Positions 1 through 7,744 of a DNA stretch of 64,000 nt are shown here, in pieces. Position numbers and translations under genes: made by a program. This DNA is from Prevotella sp. GTDB lineage: Bacteria; Bacteroidota; Bacteroidia; Bacteroidales; Muribaculaceae. Position 1 is the first letter of the stretch. The number at the start of each line of letters is the position of its first letter. A model generated the notes under the pieces. It had not been told where the DNA came from and searched no databases. It worked only from the letters and a program-made list of their open reading frames with translations. The stretch is taken from positions 51,956-115,955 of the forward strand of contig JAMPIK010000003.1 of assembly GCA_023662865.1 (NCBI GenBank). Reading direction: 5' to 3'.

Positions 1-2
1 CT

Positions 3-62
3 TCTGCGGCGACACGCGGCCCCATAGTGTGGCTTGACGAAGGTCCGGTGCCAATCCTGTAA
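3..62 (+). CDS. C-terminal end of an unidentified gene (partial)
   Basis: An open frame enters from the left edge and ends at TAA 60-62, giving about 19 residues that finish in ...WLDEGPVPIL. The rest of the gene is outside the window. The composition looks protein-like, but the stretch is too short to identify. On the other strand an ATG at 26-24 could begin a short open frame, but no ribosome site or promoter supports it. Downstream to 142 I see only AT-rich spacer. Confidence 0.35.
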   Translation, partial: SAATRGPIVWLDEGPVPIL

Positions 63-142
63 AGTTCGTATATTGATTTCATATATCTTCGCTTTTAGAG
101 AGTTTTGCTCCAAAATGCAAAAATACAAAATTATGCGCAATC

Positions 143-637
143 TCACAAGTTAAAATAGTATGTGCCGGTTGAGAGGACTGCATAAAAGTCGTAAGTATTG
201 CCTCTGAGATAATATGATGTATTGACTGCCGGGACATCTACACCATAGTTCCATGTGTCAGTCCATGGATTCCATGCGTTGATTACCTCAACATCGTATT
301 GGATGCCGTTATAATCATAATTAACGCGCATCGGCACTATTCTCCATACACCTTGAGCATCGTAGCCGCAGCCCAAGACAGTGAGATTACCTCCGTTCTG
401 CCACCCGGTACCATAATAAGTAGGCACCCAAGCCGGGTTTGAAGCCGGGGGCGGAGGTCCCCATGGAGAACCCCAATTAGGGCCGGCCGGAGGCATAAAT
501 GCCGGTCCGGCTGAATTGCCACCAGGTGCAGGTAACGAATTGCCGCCGGCTGAACCTCCGGGTGCCGGCAAACTGTTCTGCGCATTCACGCACAAGGCGC
601 AGAATATAGACACGAGTATAAGAAATATGTGTTTCAT
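143..637 (-). CDS. secreted Pro/Gly-rich protein of unknown function
   Basis: A 164-residue protein with a clear signal peptide (residues 1-19, hydrophobic core, ending in VNAQ). The first part of the mature protein is a low-complexity linker rich in Pro, Gly, Ser and Asn with the unit NSLPAPGG repeated twice, followed by more proline and tryptophan. The C-terminal ~85 residues are rich in Trp, Tyr and Asn (for example NAWNPWTDTWNYG) and probably form a small beta domain. An AGGAGA ribosome site precedes the ATG, which is unusual in this phylum. It stands alone and faces away from the lipoprotein gene. I do not recognise the family; export to periplasm or surface is inferred. Confidence 0.7.
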   Translation of the reverse strand: MKHIFLILVSIFCALCVNAQNSLPAPGGSAGGNSLPAPGGNSAGPAFMPPAGPNWGSPWGPPPPASNPAWVPTYYGTGWQNGGNLTVLGCGYDAQGVWRIVPMRVNYDYNGIQYDVEVINAWNPWTDTWNYGVDVPAVNTSYYLRGNTYDFYAVLSTGTYYFNL

Positions 638-703
638 AGCTTCTCCTATTTTATTGATTATTATATACTTGATTTATAGTTAAAACAATTCCGCAATCTT
701 AAT

Positions 704-735
704 GTTGACAGTGTTATATTTTTTTTTTAACTTTG
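704..735 (+). promoter_or_regulatory. Bacteroidota-type promoter for the small lipoprotein
   Basis: GTTG at 704-707 and TAACTTTG at 728-735 are separated by 20 bases, matching the phylum pattern TTTG-N19/20-TAnnTTTG. Transcription would start near 742, only about 11 bases before the ATG at 753. This rules out the earlier in-frame ATG at 702, which lies inside the promoter. Confidence 0.6.
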
Positions 736-752
736 CAGATAAATATTCGACA

Positions 753-1088
753 ATGAAACACATATTGATTACATCGGTAACAATTGTCATCACCGCTCTT
801 TTTGCATCGTGTTCAGGGTCTGACAATGCTCAGGCTGACGGCTCAGCCTCACTCACCGAAGAGCAACGCAATGAGGCTGCCAACAAGGGTGCAACTGCCG
901 CTCGTGCAATAATAAATGCTACCGATTCGCTTGAAATACAGGCAAAATTATTGGACGCACGCGCCAAACAAAGTGAGTATGTCACTCAAAAACGCGCAGC
1001 CGAAGCCGAAGTTTTTGACACCGCTTTTATTCACACCTTGCGCGCGGTAAGGCCGGATATCGCAAAAGAAATTGAATCACAAGATTAA
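753..1088 (+). CDS. small putative lipoprotein
   Basis: A 111-residue protein. Residues 1-20 form a lipoprotein signal peptide ending in a lipobox (LFASC), so Cys would be lipidated and the protein anchored to a membrane. The mature part is hydrophilic, Ala/Glu/Lys-rich and probably alpha-helical, with no domain that I recognise. The start at 753 is chosen because a -33/-7 promoter sits at 704-735. The stop (1086-1088) lies 7 bases before pepT, so the two may be co-transcribed. Confidence 0.65.
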   Translation: MKHILITSVTIVITALFASCSGSDNAQADGSASLTEEQRNEAANKGATAARAIINATDSLEIQAKLLDARAKQSEYVTQKRAAEAEVFDTAFIHTLRAVRPDIAKEIESQD

Positions 1089-1095
1089 AATTATA

Positions 1096-2316
1096 ATGAA
1101 ACTCGTAGACAGATTTCTTGAATACGTGAAGTTTGACACTCAAAGTGACGAACTTACCAATATGACCCCCTCTACTCCGGGGCAAATGATTTTCGCTCAA
1201 TACCTTGAGGGTGAGTTGAAAAAGATGGGACTTGAAGACATTTCACTTGATGACAACGGCTATCTGATGGCTACCCTGCCGGCAAATATTGACAAAGAAG
1301 TGCCGACAGTAGGCTTCATAGCCCATTTGGACACAAGCCCCGACATGAGCGGCAGACATGTAAATCCGCGCATTGTGAAAGACTATGACGGCAAAACAAT
1401 AGTCCTCAACGAAAAAGAGAACATCGTGCTCAATCCGGACGAATTCCCCGAGTTGCTCAATTATATAGGTCAGGACTTGATTGTGACCGACGGCACTACC
1501 CTTTTGGGCGCAGACGACAAAGCCGGTGTGGCTGAAATCATAGATGCGGTGGCTTATCTGCAAGAACACCCGGAAATCAAGCACGGTCCGATACGCATTG
1601 CCTTTAACCCGGACGAGGAGATTGGCATGGGTGCACACAAATTTGATGTCGAACGCTTCGGTTGCGAATTTGCTTACACTATGGACGGTGGCGAAGTAGG
1701 TGAATTGGAGTATGAAAACTTCAATGCCGCTGTGGCAAAAATCACAATAAAAGGTCGCAACGTACACCCCGGATATGCCAAGCATAAAATGGTAAATTCA
1801 ATACGTGTAGCCGGACAATTCATGCTTATGCTTCCGCGTTGGGAGACTCCCGAACACACCGAGGGCTATGAAGGTTTCTATCATCTTGTAGGCATAGAAG
1901 GTTCTGTGGAACAGACTGTTATGACTTACATACTGCGCGACCACGACCGTGCTCGCTTTGAAAGTCGCAAGCGCGAAATCGAACACCTTGTACGCAAAAC
2001 CAACAATGAGTTCCCGGACAGCTGCACTGCCGAAATCAAGGATCAATACTACAATATGCGCGAGAAGATTGAGCCGGTAATGCACATCATTGAAATTGCA
2101 CTTCAGGCAATGCGCGAAGCCGGTGTAACTCCCAAGGTTCAGCCTATTCGCGGCGGTACAGACGGTGCACAACTCAGCTTCAAAGGTTTGCCCTGCCCCA
2201 ATATCTTTGCCGGAGGTCTGAACTTCCACGGCCGATATGAGTTTGTTCCCATTCCCTCAATGGTAAAAGCTCGCGATGTGGTAGTGCAAATAGCACGCCT
2301 CGTGGCTGAACGATGA
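1096..2316 (+). CDS. pepT: peptidase T (tripeptide aminopeptidase)
   Basis: A 406-residue cytoplasmic di-zinc M20 peptidase that removes the N-terminal residue from tripeptides. The metal and catalytic residues are visible: His77 and Asp79 in AHLDTSPD, Asp140 in GADDKAG, the Glu174-Glu175 pair in NPDEEIGMG, Asp197 in TMDGGEVGE, and a late His in the NFHGRYE segment. The length matches the family (about 408). The start at 1096 (ATG AAA CTC) gives the normal N-terminus; an upstream TTG in frame would overlap the previous gene. The stop overlaps the miaA start in an ATGA, so translation of the two is probably coupled. Confidence 0.95.
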   Translation: MKLVDRFLEYVKFDTQSDELTNMTPSTPGQMIFAQYLEGELKKMGLEDISLDDNGYLMATLPANIDKEVPTVGFIAHLDTSPDMSGRHVNPRIVKDYDGKTIVLNEKENIVLNPDEFPELLNYIGQDLIVTDGTTLLGADDKAGVAEIIDAVAYLQEHPEIKHGPIRIAFNPDEEIGMGAHKFDVERFGCEFAYTMDGGEVGELEYENFNAAVAKITIKGRNVHPGYAKHKMVNSIRVAGQFMLMLPRWETPEHTEGYEGFYHLVGIEGSVEQTVMTYILRDHDRARFESRKREIEHLVRKTNNEFPDSCTAEIKDQYYNMREKIEPVMHIIEIALQAMREAGVTPKVQPIRGGTDGAQLSFKGLPCPNIFAGGLNFHGRYEFVPIPSMVKARDVVVQIARLVAER

Positions 2317-3218
2317 ATACCTTAGTGGTAATAACCGGACCTACCGGTGTCGGCAAGAGCGAAACGGCCGTCAAGGTGGCTCAAGCTCTCGGCACAGAGA
2401 TTATCTCTGCCGACTCCCGACAAGTGTATGCCCGCATACCTGTTACCACTGCAGCTCCCGATAAAGAACAATTAGCGGCAATACCTCATCATTTGGTGGG
2501 TGTATTGCCGCTTGACGCTTATTTCAGCGCGTCCGCCTTCGAGCAAAAAGCACTTGATATTCTCTCGGGGATATTTGAACGATGCGGCGGCACGGCTGTT
2601 ATATGCGGAGGGTCGATGATGTATGTAGATGCCTTGTGCAACGGCATGGACGACATCCCGACTGTGACAGATGAAATTCGCGAGAAAGTAATTTTGCTCC
2701 GACAGACTCACGGAGATGAAAATCTGTTGAAGATGCTTGCAGCTCTCGATCCGGAGTATGCAGCCAAGGTTGACCCGAAAAACACCAAGCGCGTGATGCA
2801 CGCTTTGGAAATTTGCTTGCAAACCGGACGAAGCTACACGTCAATGCGTCTGGGGCAGAAAAGCAAAAGACCATTTCGCATATTGAAATTTATGCTGACA
2901 GCTCCACGCGAGATTTTATTTGAGAGAATAAACACCCGCACCTTGAAAATGATTGAAGCCGGCATGATTGATGAAGTACGTTCTGTAAGTCAATATCGTG
3001 ATTTAAATTCACTTAATACCGTAGGTTTTAAGGAAATGTTTAAATACATTGACGGTGAGTGGACACTTGACCAAGCTGTGGCTCGGCTGCAAAAGAATAC
3101 ACGTGTCTACGCCAAAAAACAGCTCACATGGTATGCACGCGACCCGGATATAATTCCCATAGATACCACAACCAGCGATAATGCAGACGTGATACTTGAA
3201 CAAATTAAAAAAGCGTAA
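2313..3218 (+). CDS. miaA: tRNA dimethylallyltransferase
   Basis: A 301-residue enzyme that transfers dimethylallyl from DMAPP to N6 of A37 in tRNAs reading UNN codons. The N-terminus carries the P-loop GPTGVGKS (residues 9-16), followed by the ISADSRQVY motif typical of IPP transferases (catalytic Asp region), [10 protein letters not shown] and the [14 protein letters not shown] segment. It is full length for the family. It overlaps pepT by 4 bases (ATGA) and ends just before a strong hairpin shared with the convergent ackA gene. Confidence 0.96.
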   Translation: MNTLVVITGPTGVGKSETAVKVAQALGTEIISADSRQVYARIPVTTAAPDKEQLAAIPHHLVGVLPLDAYFSASAFEQKALDILSGIFERCGGTAVICGGSMMYVDALCNGMDDIPTVTDEIREKVILLRQTHGDENLLKMLAALDPEYAAKVDPKNTKRVMHALEICLQTGRSYTSMRLGQKSKRPFRILKFMLTAPREILFERINTRTLKMIEAGMIDEVRSVSQYRDLNSLNTVGFKEMFKYIDGEWTLDQAVARLQKNTRVYAKKQLTWYARDPDIIPIDTTTSDNADVILEQIKKA

Positions 3219-3242
3219 TTGCCGAAACAATTACGCTTTTTT
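3207..3242. terminator. bidirectional rho-independent terminator between miaA and ackA
   Basis: A 15-bp perfect stem (A-rich side AAAAAAGCGTAATTG) with loop CCGAAA is followed by T residues, and on the other strand equally by a T-run. It begins inside the last codons of miaA and would serve both convergent transcripts. Confidence 0.85.
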
Positions 3243-3259
3243 AATTGAATATCATGATT

Positions 3260-4456
3260 TTATTTCCCTACTATTTCAGCTGTGTCCTGAGCAATCATGA
3301 GTTCTTCATCGGTAGGTATTACCACTACGCGTACTTTTGAACCGGGATTGGTGAGTTCCACTTCTTTGCCACGGCAGTTGTTTGCCTCTTCGTTGAAGTC
3401 GATACCGAGGAAAGCGAGCTGTTTGCATACCTTGTCGCGAGTAATGATCTGGTTTTCACCAACACCGCCGGTGAATACGATGATATCCACACCGCCCATT
3501 TCGGCTGCATATGCACCGATATATTTAATGATGCGCTGTTCGTACATGTCGAGTGCAAGGCGAGCGCGTTCGTTGCCGGCTGCGATTGCATCTTCCACAT
3601 CGCGCATATCGCTTGACACCTCTGTGATACCAAGCACACCGCTCTGCTTGTTGATAAGTTTCAACAATCCGTCTGCATCAAGGTTCATCTGTTTCATCAA
3701 ATAAACGAGAGCACCCGGATCCACGTCGCCTACGCGAGTACCCATCATCAGACCCTCAGTAGGAGTCAACCCCATTGAAGTGTCAATGCTCTTGCCGCCT
3801 TCTACAGCTGTGATTGAACCACCGTTGCCAATGTGGCAAGTGATGATTTTTTGGTTCTCGCAGGGCACACCGAGGAATTCGCAAGCGCGGCGGCTTACAT
3901 AGCGGTGAGAAGTGCCGTGGAAGCCGTAACGACGTACACCATATTTTGTGTATGCCTCATAAGGAAGTGCATACATATATGATTTAGCCGGCATAGTCTG
4001 GTGGAAAGCAGTGTCGAACACAGCTACTTGAGGAGCTTCGGGCAGCAGTTCTGTAACAGCTTCGATACCGGTCATATTTGCCGGGTTGTGAAGCGGAGCT
4101 ACTATGTAGCACTCTTTGATTTTTTCAATCACCTCGGGAGTGATAAGTACACTTTGGTTGAACTTATCCATACCGTGCACTACGCGGTGACCAACTGCAT
4201 CAATTTCGCTGAAAGATTTGATTACACCCTCGTTCTCATCGGTGAGGATGTTGAGGATATTTGAAACGGCGGCCTTATGGTCAGGCATTGAAACCACGAT
4301 AGTCTCTTTCGAGCCGTCCGGGCGTTTGAATTTGAGGAATGAGTCGGGCAAGCCTACTTTTTCCACACCACCCTCTGCGAGTACGTTCTTTGACTCGGAG
4401 TCAATCAGTTTGTATTTTACGGAAGAAGATCCGCAATTCAGTACGAGAATTTTCAT
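3260..4456 (-). CDS. ackA: acetate kinase
   Basis: A 398-residue cytoplasmic enzyme that converts acetyl phosphate and ADP to acetate and ATP, the final ATP-yielding step of acetate fermentation. The N-terminal phosphate-binding motif NCGSSSVKY, the catalytic region VFDTAFHQTMP, GFHGTSHRYV, the nucleotide-binding CHIGNGGS and the late VFTGGVGEN motif are all present. It is full length (about 400). It follows pta with only 2 bases between, so pta-ackA is one operon read from the divergent promoter at 5522-5552. Confidence 0.97.
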   Translation of the reverse strand: MKILVLNCGSSSVKYKLIDSESKNVLAEGGVEKVGLPDSFLKFKRPDGSKETIVVSMPDHKAAVSNILNILTDENEGVIKSFSEIDAVGHRVVHGMDKFNQSVLITPEVIEKIKECYIVAPLHNPANMTGIEAVTELLPEAPQVAVFDTAFHQTMPAKSYMYALPYEAYTKYGVRRYGFHGTSHRYVSRRACEFLGVPCENQKIITCHIGNGGSITAVEGGKSIDTSMGLTPTEGLMMGTRVGDVDPGALVYLMKQMNLDADGLLKLINKQSGVLGITEVSSDMRDVEDAIAAGNERARLALDMYEQRIIKYIGAYAAEMGGVDIIVFTGGVGENQIITRDKVCKQLAFLGIDFNEEANNCRGKEVELTNPGSKVRVVVIPTDEELMIAQDTAEIVGK

Positions 4457-4458
4457 TA

Positions 4459-5472
4459 TTAAAGTCCTTTTTCACCAATTGCTTGGTTGCAAGTTACGAT
4501 TATTGTATTGTAAATATCCTCAACGAGGCAACCGCGGCTGAGGTCGTTGACGGGAGCTGCAAGGCCTTGAAGGATAGGGCCTACCGCGCCGGCACCGGCG
4601 AGACGCTGTACAAGCTTGTAGGCGATGTTACCCACTTCCAGGTTGGGGAAGACGAGAGTGTTGGCATGGCCGGCCACTGTGCTTTCGGGAGCTTTTGATG
4701 CGCCTACGCTCGGCACGATAGCTGCATCGCTCTGCAACTCGCCGTCGATTTTGAGGTCAGGACACATTTCGTGTGCGAGTTCGGTAGCTTTAACCACCTT
4801 GTCAATACGGTCGTGTTTTGCGCTGCCCTTGGTTGAGAAGCTGAGCATGGCAACTACCGGGTCAATACCGGCAATATCCTTGGCTGTGGTAGCTGTCGAT
4901 ACTGCAATCTGAGCAAGTTCTTCGGCTGTGGGATCAGGCACCACGGCGCAGTCGGCAAAGATGAGCATATGGTCTGTTCCGTAAGGCACATCTTCGGGCA
5001 GGAGCATGATGAACGCACCGCTCACTACACTGATACCGGGTTTGGTTTTCAACACCTGGAAAGCGGCACGAAGCACATTTCCGGTAGTGGAAAGAGCACC
5101 GGCCACCTGACAGTCTGCATCGCCGTTCTTGATCATAAGGCAACCCAAATACAGGGGGTTCTTCACTGTGTAACGCGCATCTTCAAGCGAGACGCCTTTC
5201 TTTTTGCGGAGCTCATAGAAGAGTTGTGCATAAGGCTCTGTAAACTCTACATCATCAGGGTCGGCGATTTTAGCCTTTTCAATATTTTTCAAGTTCAGTT
5301 CCTCGGCTTTTGCAAGAATTTCCTCGCGTTTGCCGATAAGGATAACTTGTGCAAGTTCTTCGGCGATAATACGGTCGGCAGCCTGCAGAGTGCGCGGCTC
5401 CTTACCTTCGGGGAGTACAAGGCGCTGGGGGTGAGCTTTAGCCTTAAGCGCCAGACGTTCAAACAGTTTCAT
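4459..5472 (-). CDS. pta: phosphate acetyltransferase
   Basis: A 337-residue enzyme that interconverts acetyl-CoA and acetyl phosphate, feeding AckA. It is the short form with only the catalytic PTA/PTB domain, without the N-terminal regulatory part (DRTGG) of the E. coli enzyme. Family segments seen include LPEGKEPRTLQAA near the N-terminus, VAGALSTTGNVLRAA, SVVSGAFIMLLP, FADCAVVPDP and the C-terminal NTLVFPNLEVGNIAYKLVQR. It is first in the pta-ackA operon. Confidence 0.96.
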   Translation of the reverse strand: MKLFERLALKAKAHPQRLVLPEGKEPRTLQAADRIIAEELAQVILIGKREEILAKAEELNLKNIEKAKIADPDDVEFTEPYAQLFYELRKKKGVSLEDARYTVKNPLYLGCLMIKNGDADCQVAGALSTTGNVLRAAFQVLKTKPGISVVSGAFIMLLPEDVPYGTDHMLIFADCAVVPDPTAEELAQIAVSTATTAKDIAGIDPVVAMLSFSTKGSAKHDRIDKVVKATELAHEMCPDLKIDGELQSDAAIVPSVGASKAPESTVAGHANTLVFPNLEVGNIAYKLVQRLAGAGAVGPILQGLAAPVNDLSRGCLVEDIYNTIIVTCNQAIGEKGL

Positions 5473-5521
5473 AGTCTTCTTTATGGTATTACTTAATTAT
5501 TTTATGTGCGGTTATACCTCA

Positions 5522-5567
5522 CAAAGTTACAAATTATTTGCCGAATGACAAATTATTTGTAACTTTA
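5522..5567. promoter_or_regulatory. symmetric overlapping divergent promoters for pta-ackA and the LptF/G gene
   Basis: Rightward: TTTG 5537-5540, 19 bases, TAACTTTA 5560-5567. Leftward (minus strand): TTTG at 5552-5549, 19 bases, TAACTTTG at 5529-5522. The two promoters interleave within a near-perfect inverted repeat (18-base arms with two mismatches, 8-base centre). Both match the Bacteroidota primary sigma consensus with the same spacing, so polymerases bound to one would exclude the other. Confidence 0.75.
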
Positions 5568-5596
5568 CACTCGCAAAACTGTTTTAATTCGGTGCA

Positions 5597-7513
5597 ATGA
5601 TATTCGTTAAGCGTTTGCATATCTTTGTCTTAAAGACATTCCTACCTTTGTTTGCGATGACATTTTTCATCGTGCTCTTCATTGTGCTGATGCAATTCTT
5701 GTGGAAGTACATTGACGACCTTGTAGGCAAAGGGCTGAGTATAGACGTCCTTGCAGAGCTGTTCTTTTATGCCGCAGTCACCTTAGTGCCTATGGCTTTG
5801 CCGCTTGCCATACTGTTGGCTTCGCTGATGACATTCGGCAACCTCGGTGAGAAATTCGAGCTTACGGCAATGAAAGCGGCCGGCATAAGCTTGCTTCGCG
5901 TCATGGCTCCTCTAATTATCTTAATAAGCGGAGTGGCTGTGGGAGCATTCTATTTTCAAAACAACGTTTTGCCAAAGGCGCAGGTAAAGATGTGGACGCT
6001 GCTGTTTTCCATGAAGCAGAAAAGCCCGGAACTTGAAATTCCCGAAGGTGTGTTTTATGACCAAATACCGGGATTTAACATCTTTGTCCAATCCAAGAAC
6101 AAGGAAACGGGCATATTGCGCGGCCCCATGATTTACGATGTGTCCAAAGGTTACGACAAAGGCACCATTCTTCGCGCCGACTCGGCTCGTCTGGCTTTCA
6201 CCAAGGATATGAAGCACTTGTACCTGCACCTGTGGAAAGGCGAGCAGTTCGACAACATTCAGAATCAGAACACTTCATCGCAAAACGTGCCGTTTCGCCG
6301 CGAAACATTCCTTGACAAAGAAATCCTGATTAAGTTTGACGCAAACTTCAACCGCCTAAGTGAAGACGGTATGCGCAAACAATATGTAGGCAAAAATATT
6401 AATGAGCTGCAACAGACTATTGACTCTGTACAGCAACGCATTGACAGTGTAGGCAATGTATATGCCGACTACCTGCGGCGCCTGCCCTACGCCGGCGTAA
6501 AGGTGGAATACGACACAGCCGGCAATCTGTTGCCATACAAAGCGGTAGCCATGCCCGGAGGCAAGCTGAACCTTGACTCCCTGCTCGCCAAAGAGCCTCA
6601 ATCCAAGCAAGAACTGATTATAACCCAAGCTTCTTCAAAGGCCGAGACTCAACTTGCCAATGTGCAATTCAAGATTCAATCCATGAAAGAGGATTTGACC
6701 TCTATTCGCCGCCATGAGATTGAACTCATGAAGAAATTCACACTCTCGGTAGCTTGCTTGATTTTCTTCTTCATAGGTGCTCCTTTGGGTGCCATTATCC
6801 GCAAAGGCGGTTTGGGTACGCCCCTCGTAATCTCCGTCATTCTCTTTATCATATATTATATTATAGACAACACCGGCTATAAAATGGCACGCGACGGCCA
6901 TTGGCCGGTAGTGGAAGGTATGTGGATTTCCACTGTAATTTTAGCCCCGTTGGGTATCTATGTTACATGGAAAGCCATGAACGACTCGGCTGTGTTCAAC
7001 CCCGATGCATGGCGCAACTTCCTGCGCAAACTTATCGGCAAAAAGCAGACACGCCACGTAGTGTATAAAGAGGTGATTATCAACGATATTACAACAGCCG
7101 AGGCATTGTGCCGGTTGGAAACTCTGCATTCCATGATTGCTGAATTTACCGACCGCTGCAAACGAGGTCAACTTTTCTTTACATACTGGCTGAAAGGGAT
7201 GCCGCGCCCGGCAATAGCGGCCATAGCCGAGCAATTGGACAACACGGTAGATTATCTGACTGATTGTCGAGACAAGAATGTAGTAACCAAGCTGTTTGAT
7301 TATCCCATACTCACCGCCGAGAGATTGTACAACCCGGCCGGAAGACGTAGGTGGCTCGGCATTTTATTGATGATTGCATTGCCCGTAAGCCTGCCCGTAT
7401 GGATTATCGGAGTGGTAAAGCAACGATCCTTATTGCGTAAACTCAAGACAACCAAGTCAATCTCAAAAGAGATAATTCTTCTGCTCAATCAAGCTGAAAA
7501 TGCCCCGGAATAA
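5597..7513 (+). CDS. LptF/LptG family permease (YjgP/YjgQ)
   Basis: A 638-residue inner-membrane protein of the lipopolysaccharide export complex LptB2FG, which extracts LPS from the inner membrane and passes it to LptC/LptA. Three membrane segments lie in the first ~115 residues, followed by a periplasmic domain (roughly 120-375) and three more membrane segments (about 380-470) containing the family's FFFIGAPLGAIIRKGGLG motif. About 170 extra C-terminal residues include one more hydrophobic segment; such long forms are usual in Bacteroidota. It is single in this window, and whether it is LptF or LptG cannot be decided. It faces away from pta at a shared promoter region. Confidence 0.88.
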   Translation: MIFVKRLHIFVLKTFLPLFAMTFFIVLFIVLMQFLWKYIDDLVGKGLSIDVLAELFFYAAVTLVPMALPLAILLASLMTFGNLGEKFELTAMKAAGISLLRVMAPLIILISGVAVGAFYFQNNVLPKAQVKMWTLLFSMKQKSPELEIPEGVFYDQIPGFNIFVQSKNKETGILRGPMIYDVSKGYDKGTILRADSARLAFTKDMKHLYLHLWKGEQFDNIQNQNTSSQNVPFRRETFLDKEILIKFDANFNRLSEDGMRKQYVGKNINELQQTIDSVQQRIDSVGNVYADYLRRLPYAGVKVEYDTAGNLLPYKAVAMPGGKLNLDSLLAKEPQSKQELIITQASSKAETQLANVQFKIQSMKEDLTSIRRHEIELMKKFTLSVACLIFFFIGAPLGAIIRKGGLGTPLVISVILFIIYYIIDNTGYKMARDGHWPVVEGMWISTVILAPLGIYVTWKAMNDSAVFNPDAWRNFLRKLIGKKQTRHVVYKEVIINDITTAEALCRLETLHSMIAEFTDRCKRGQLFFTYWLKGMPRPAIAAIAEQLDNTVDYLTDCRDKNVVTKLFDYPILTAERLYNPAGRRRWLGILLMIALPVSLPVWIIGVVKQRSLLRKLKTTKSISKEIILLLNQAENAPE

Positions 7514-7663
7514 TTGCCTTCATAGAGTCCATGATTAAACCCATGTAATTATCAATTACTAAGGGGAGGTCCAAAGGGACACTCTATTAATTATTTGTAT
7601 GCTATTTTTAGCCATATTTTTTGCTGTTACAAAACTTTTTCGGGGGGAGGGGCGTTTTGTGTG

Positions 7664-7679
7664 TGGCACGATTTTTGTA
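7664..7679 (+). promoter_or_regulatory. candidate sigma-54-type promoter upstream of htpG
   Basis: TGGCACG at 7664-7670 and TTGTA at 7675-7679 place the -24 GG exactly 10 bases before a -12 GT, close to the sigma-54 consensus GG-N10-GC. No TAnnTTTG element lies in the last 70 bases before htpG. The rest of the 231-base gap (7514-7744) is AT-rich with a G-rich patch at 7641-7653 and no clear terminator for the preceding gene. Confidence 0.5.
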
Positions 7680-7744
7680 TGTGTGCTCGGTGGCGACTGT
7701 TTGTTGCCTTAAAATAAAATTTAAAATATATAACATCTCATATT

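Noticed and set aside
1..70. SRP RNA or tmRNA fragment at the left edge
   Set aside because: The GGTCCGG string is only superficially similar; the conserved SRP loop and tmRNA ends are absent, while an open protein frame fits.
3325..3639. Short open frames antisense to ackA
   Set aside because: Shadows of a conserved kinase gene without own signals.
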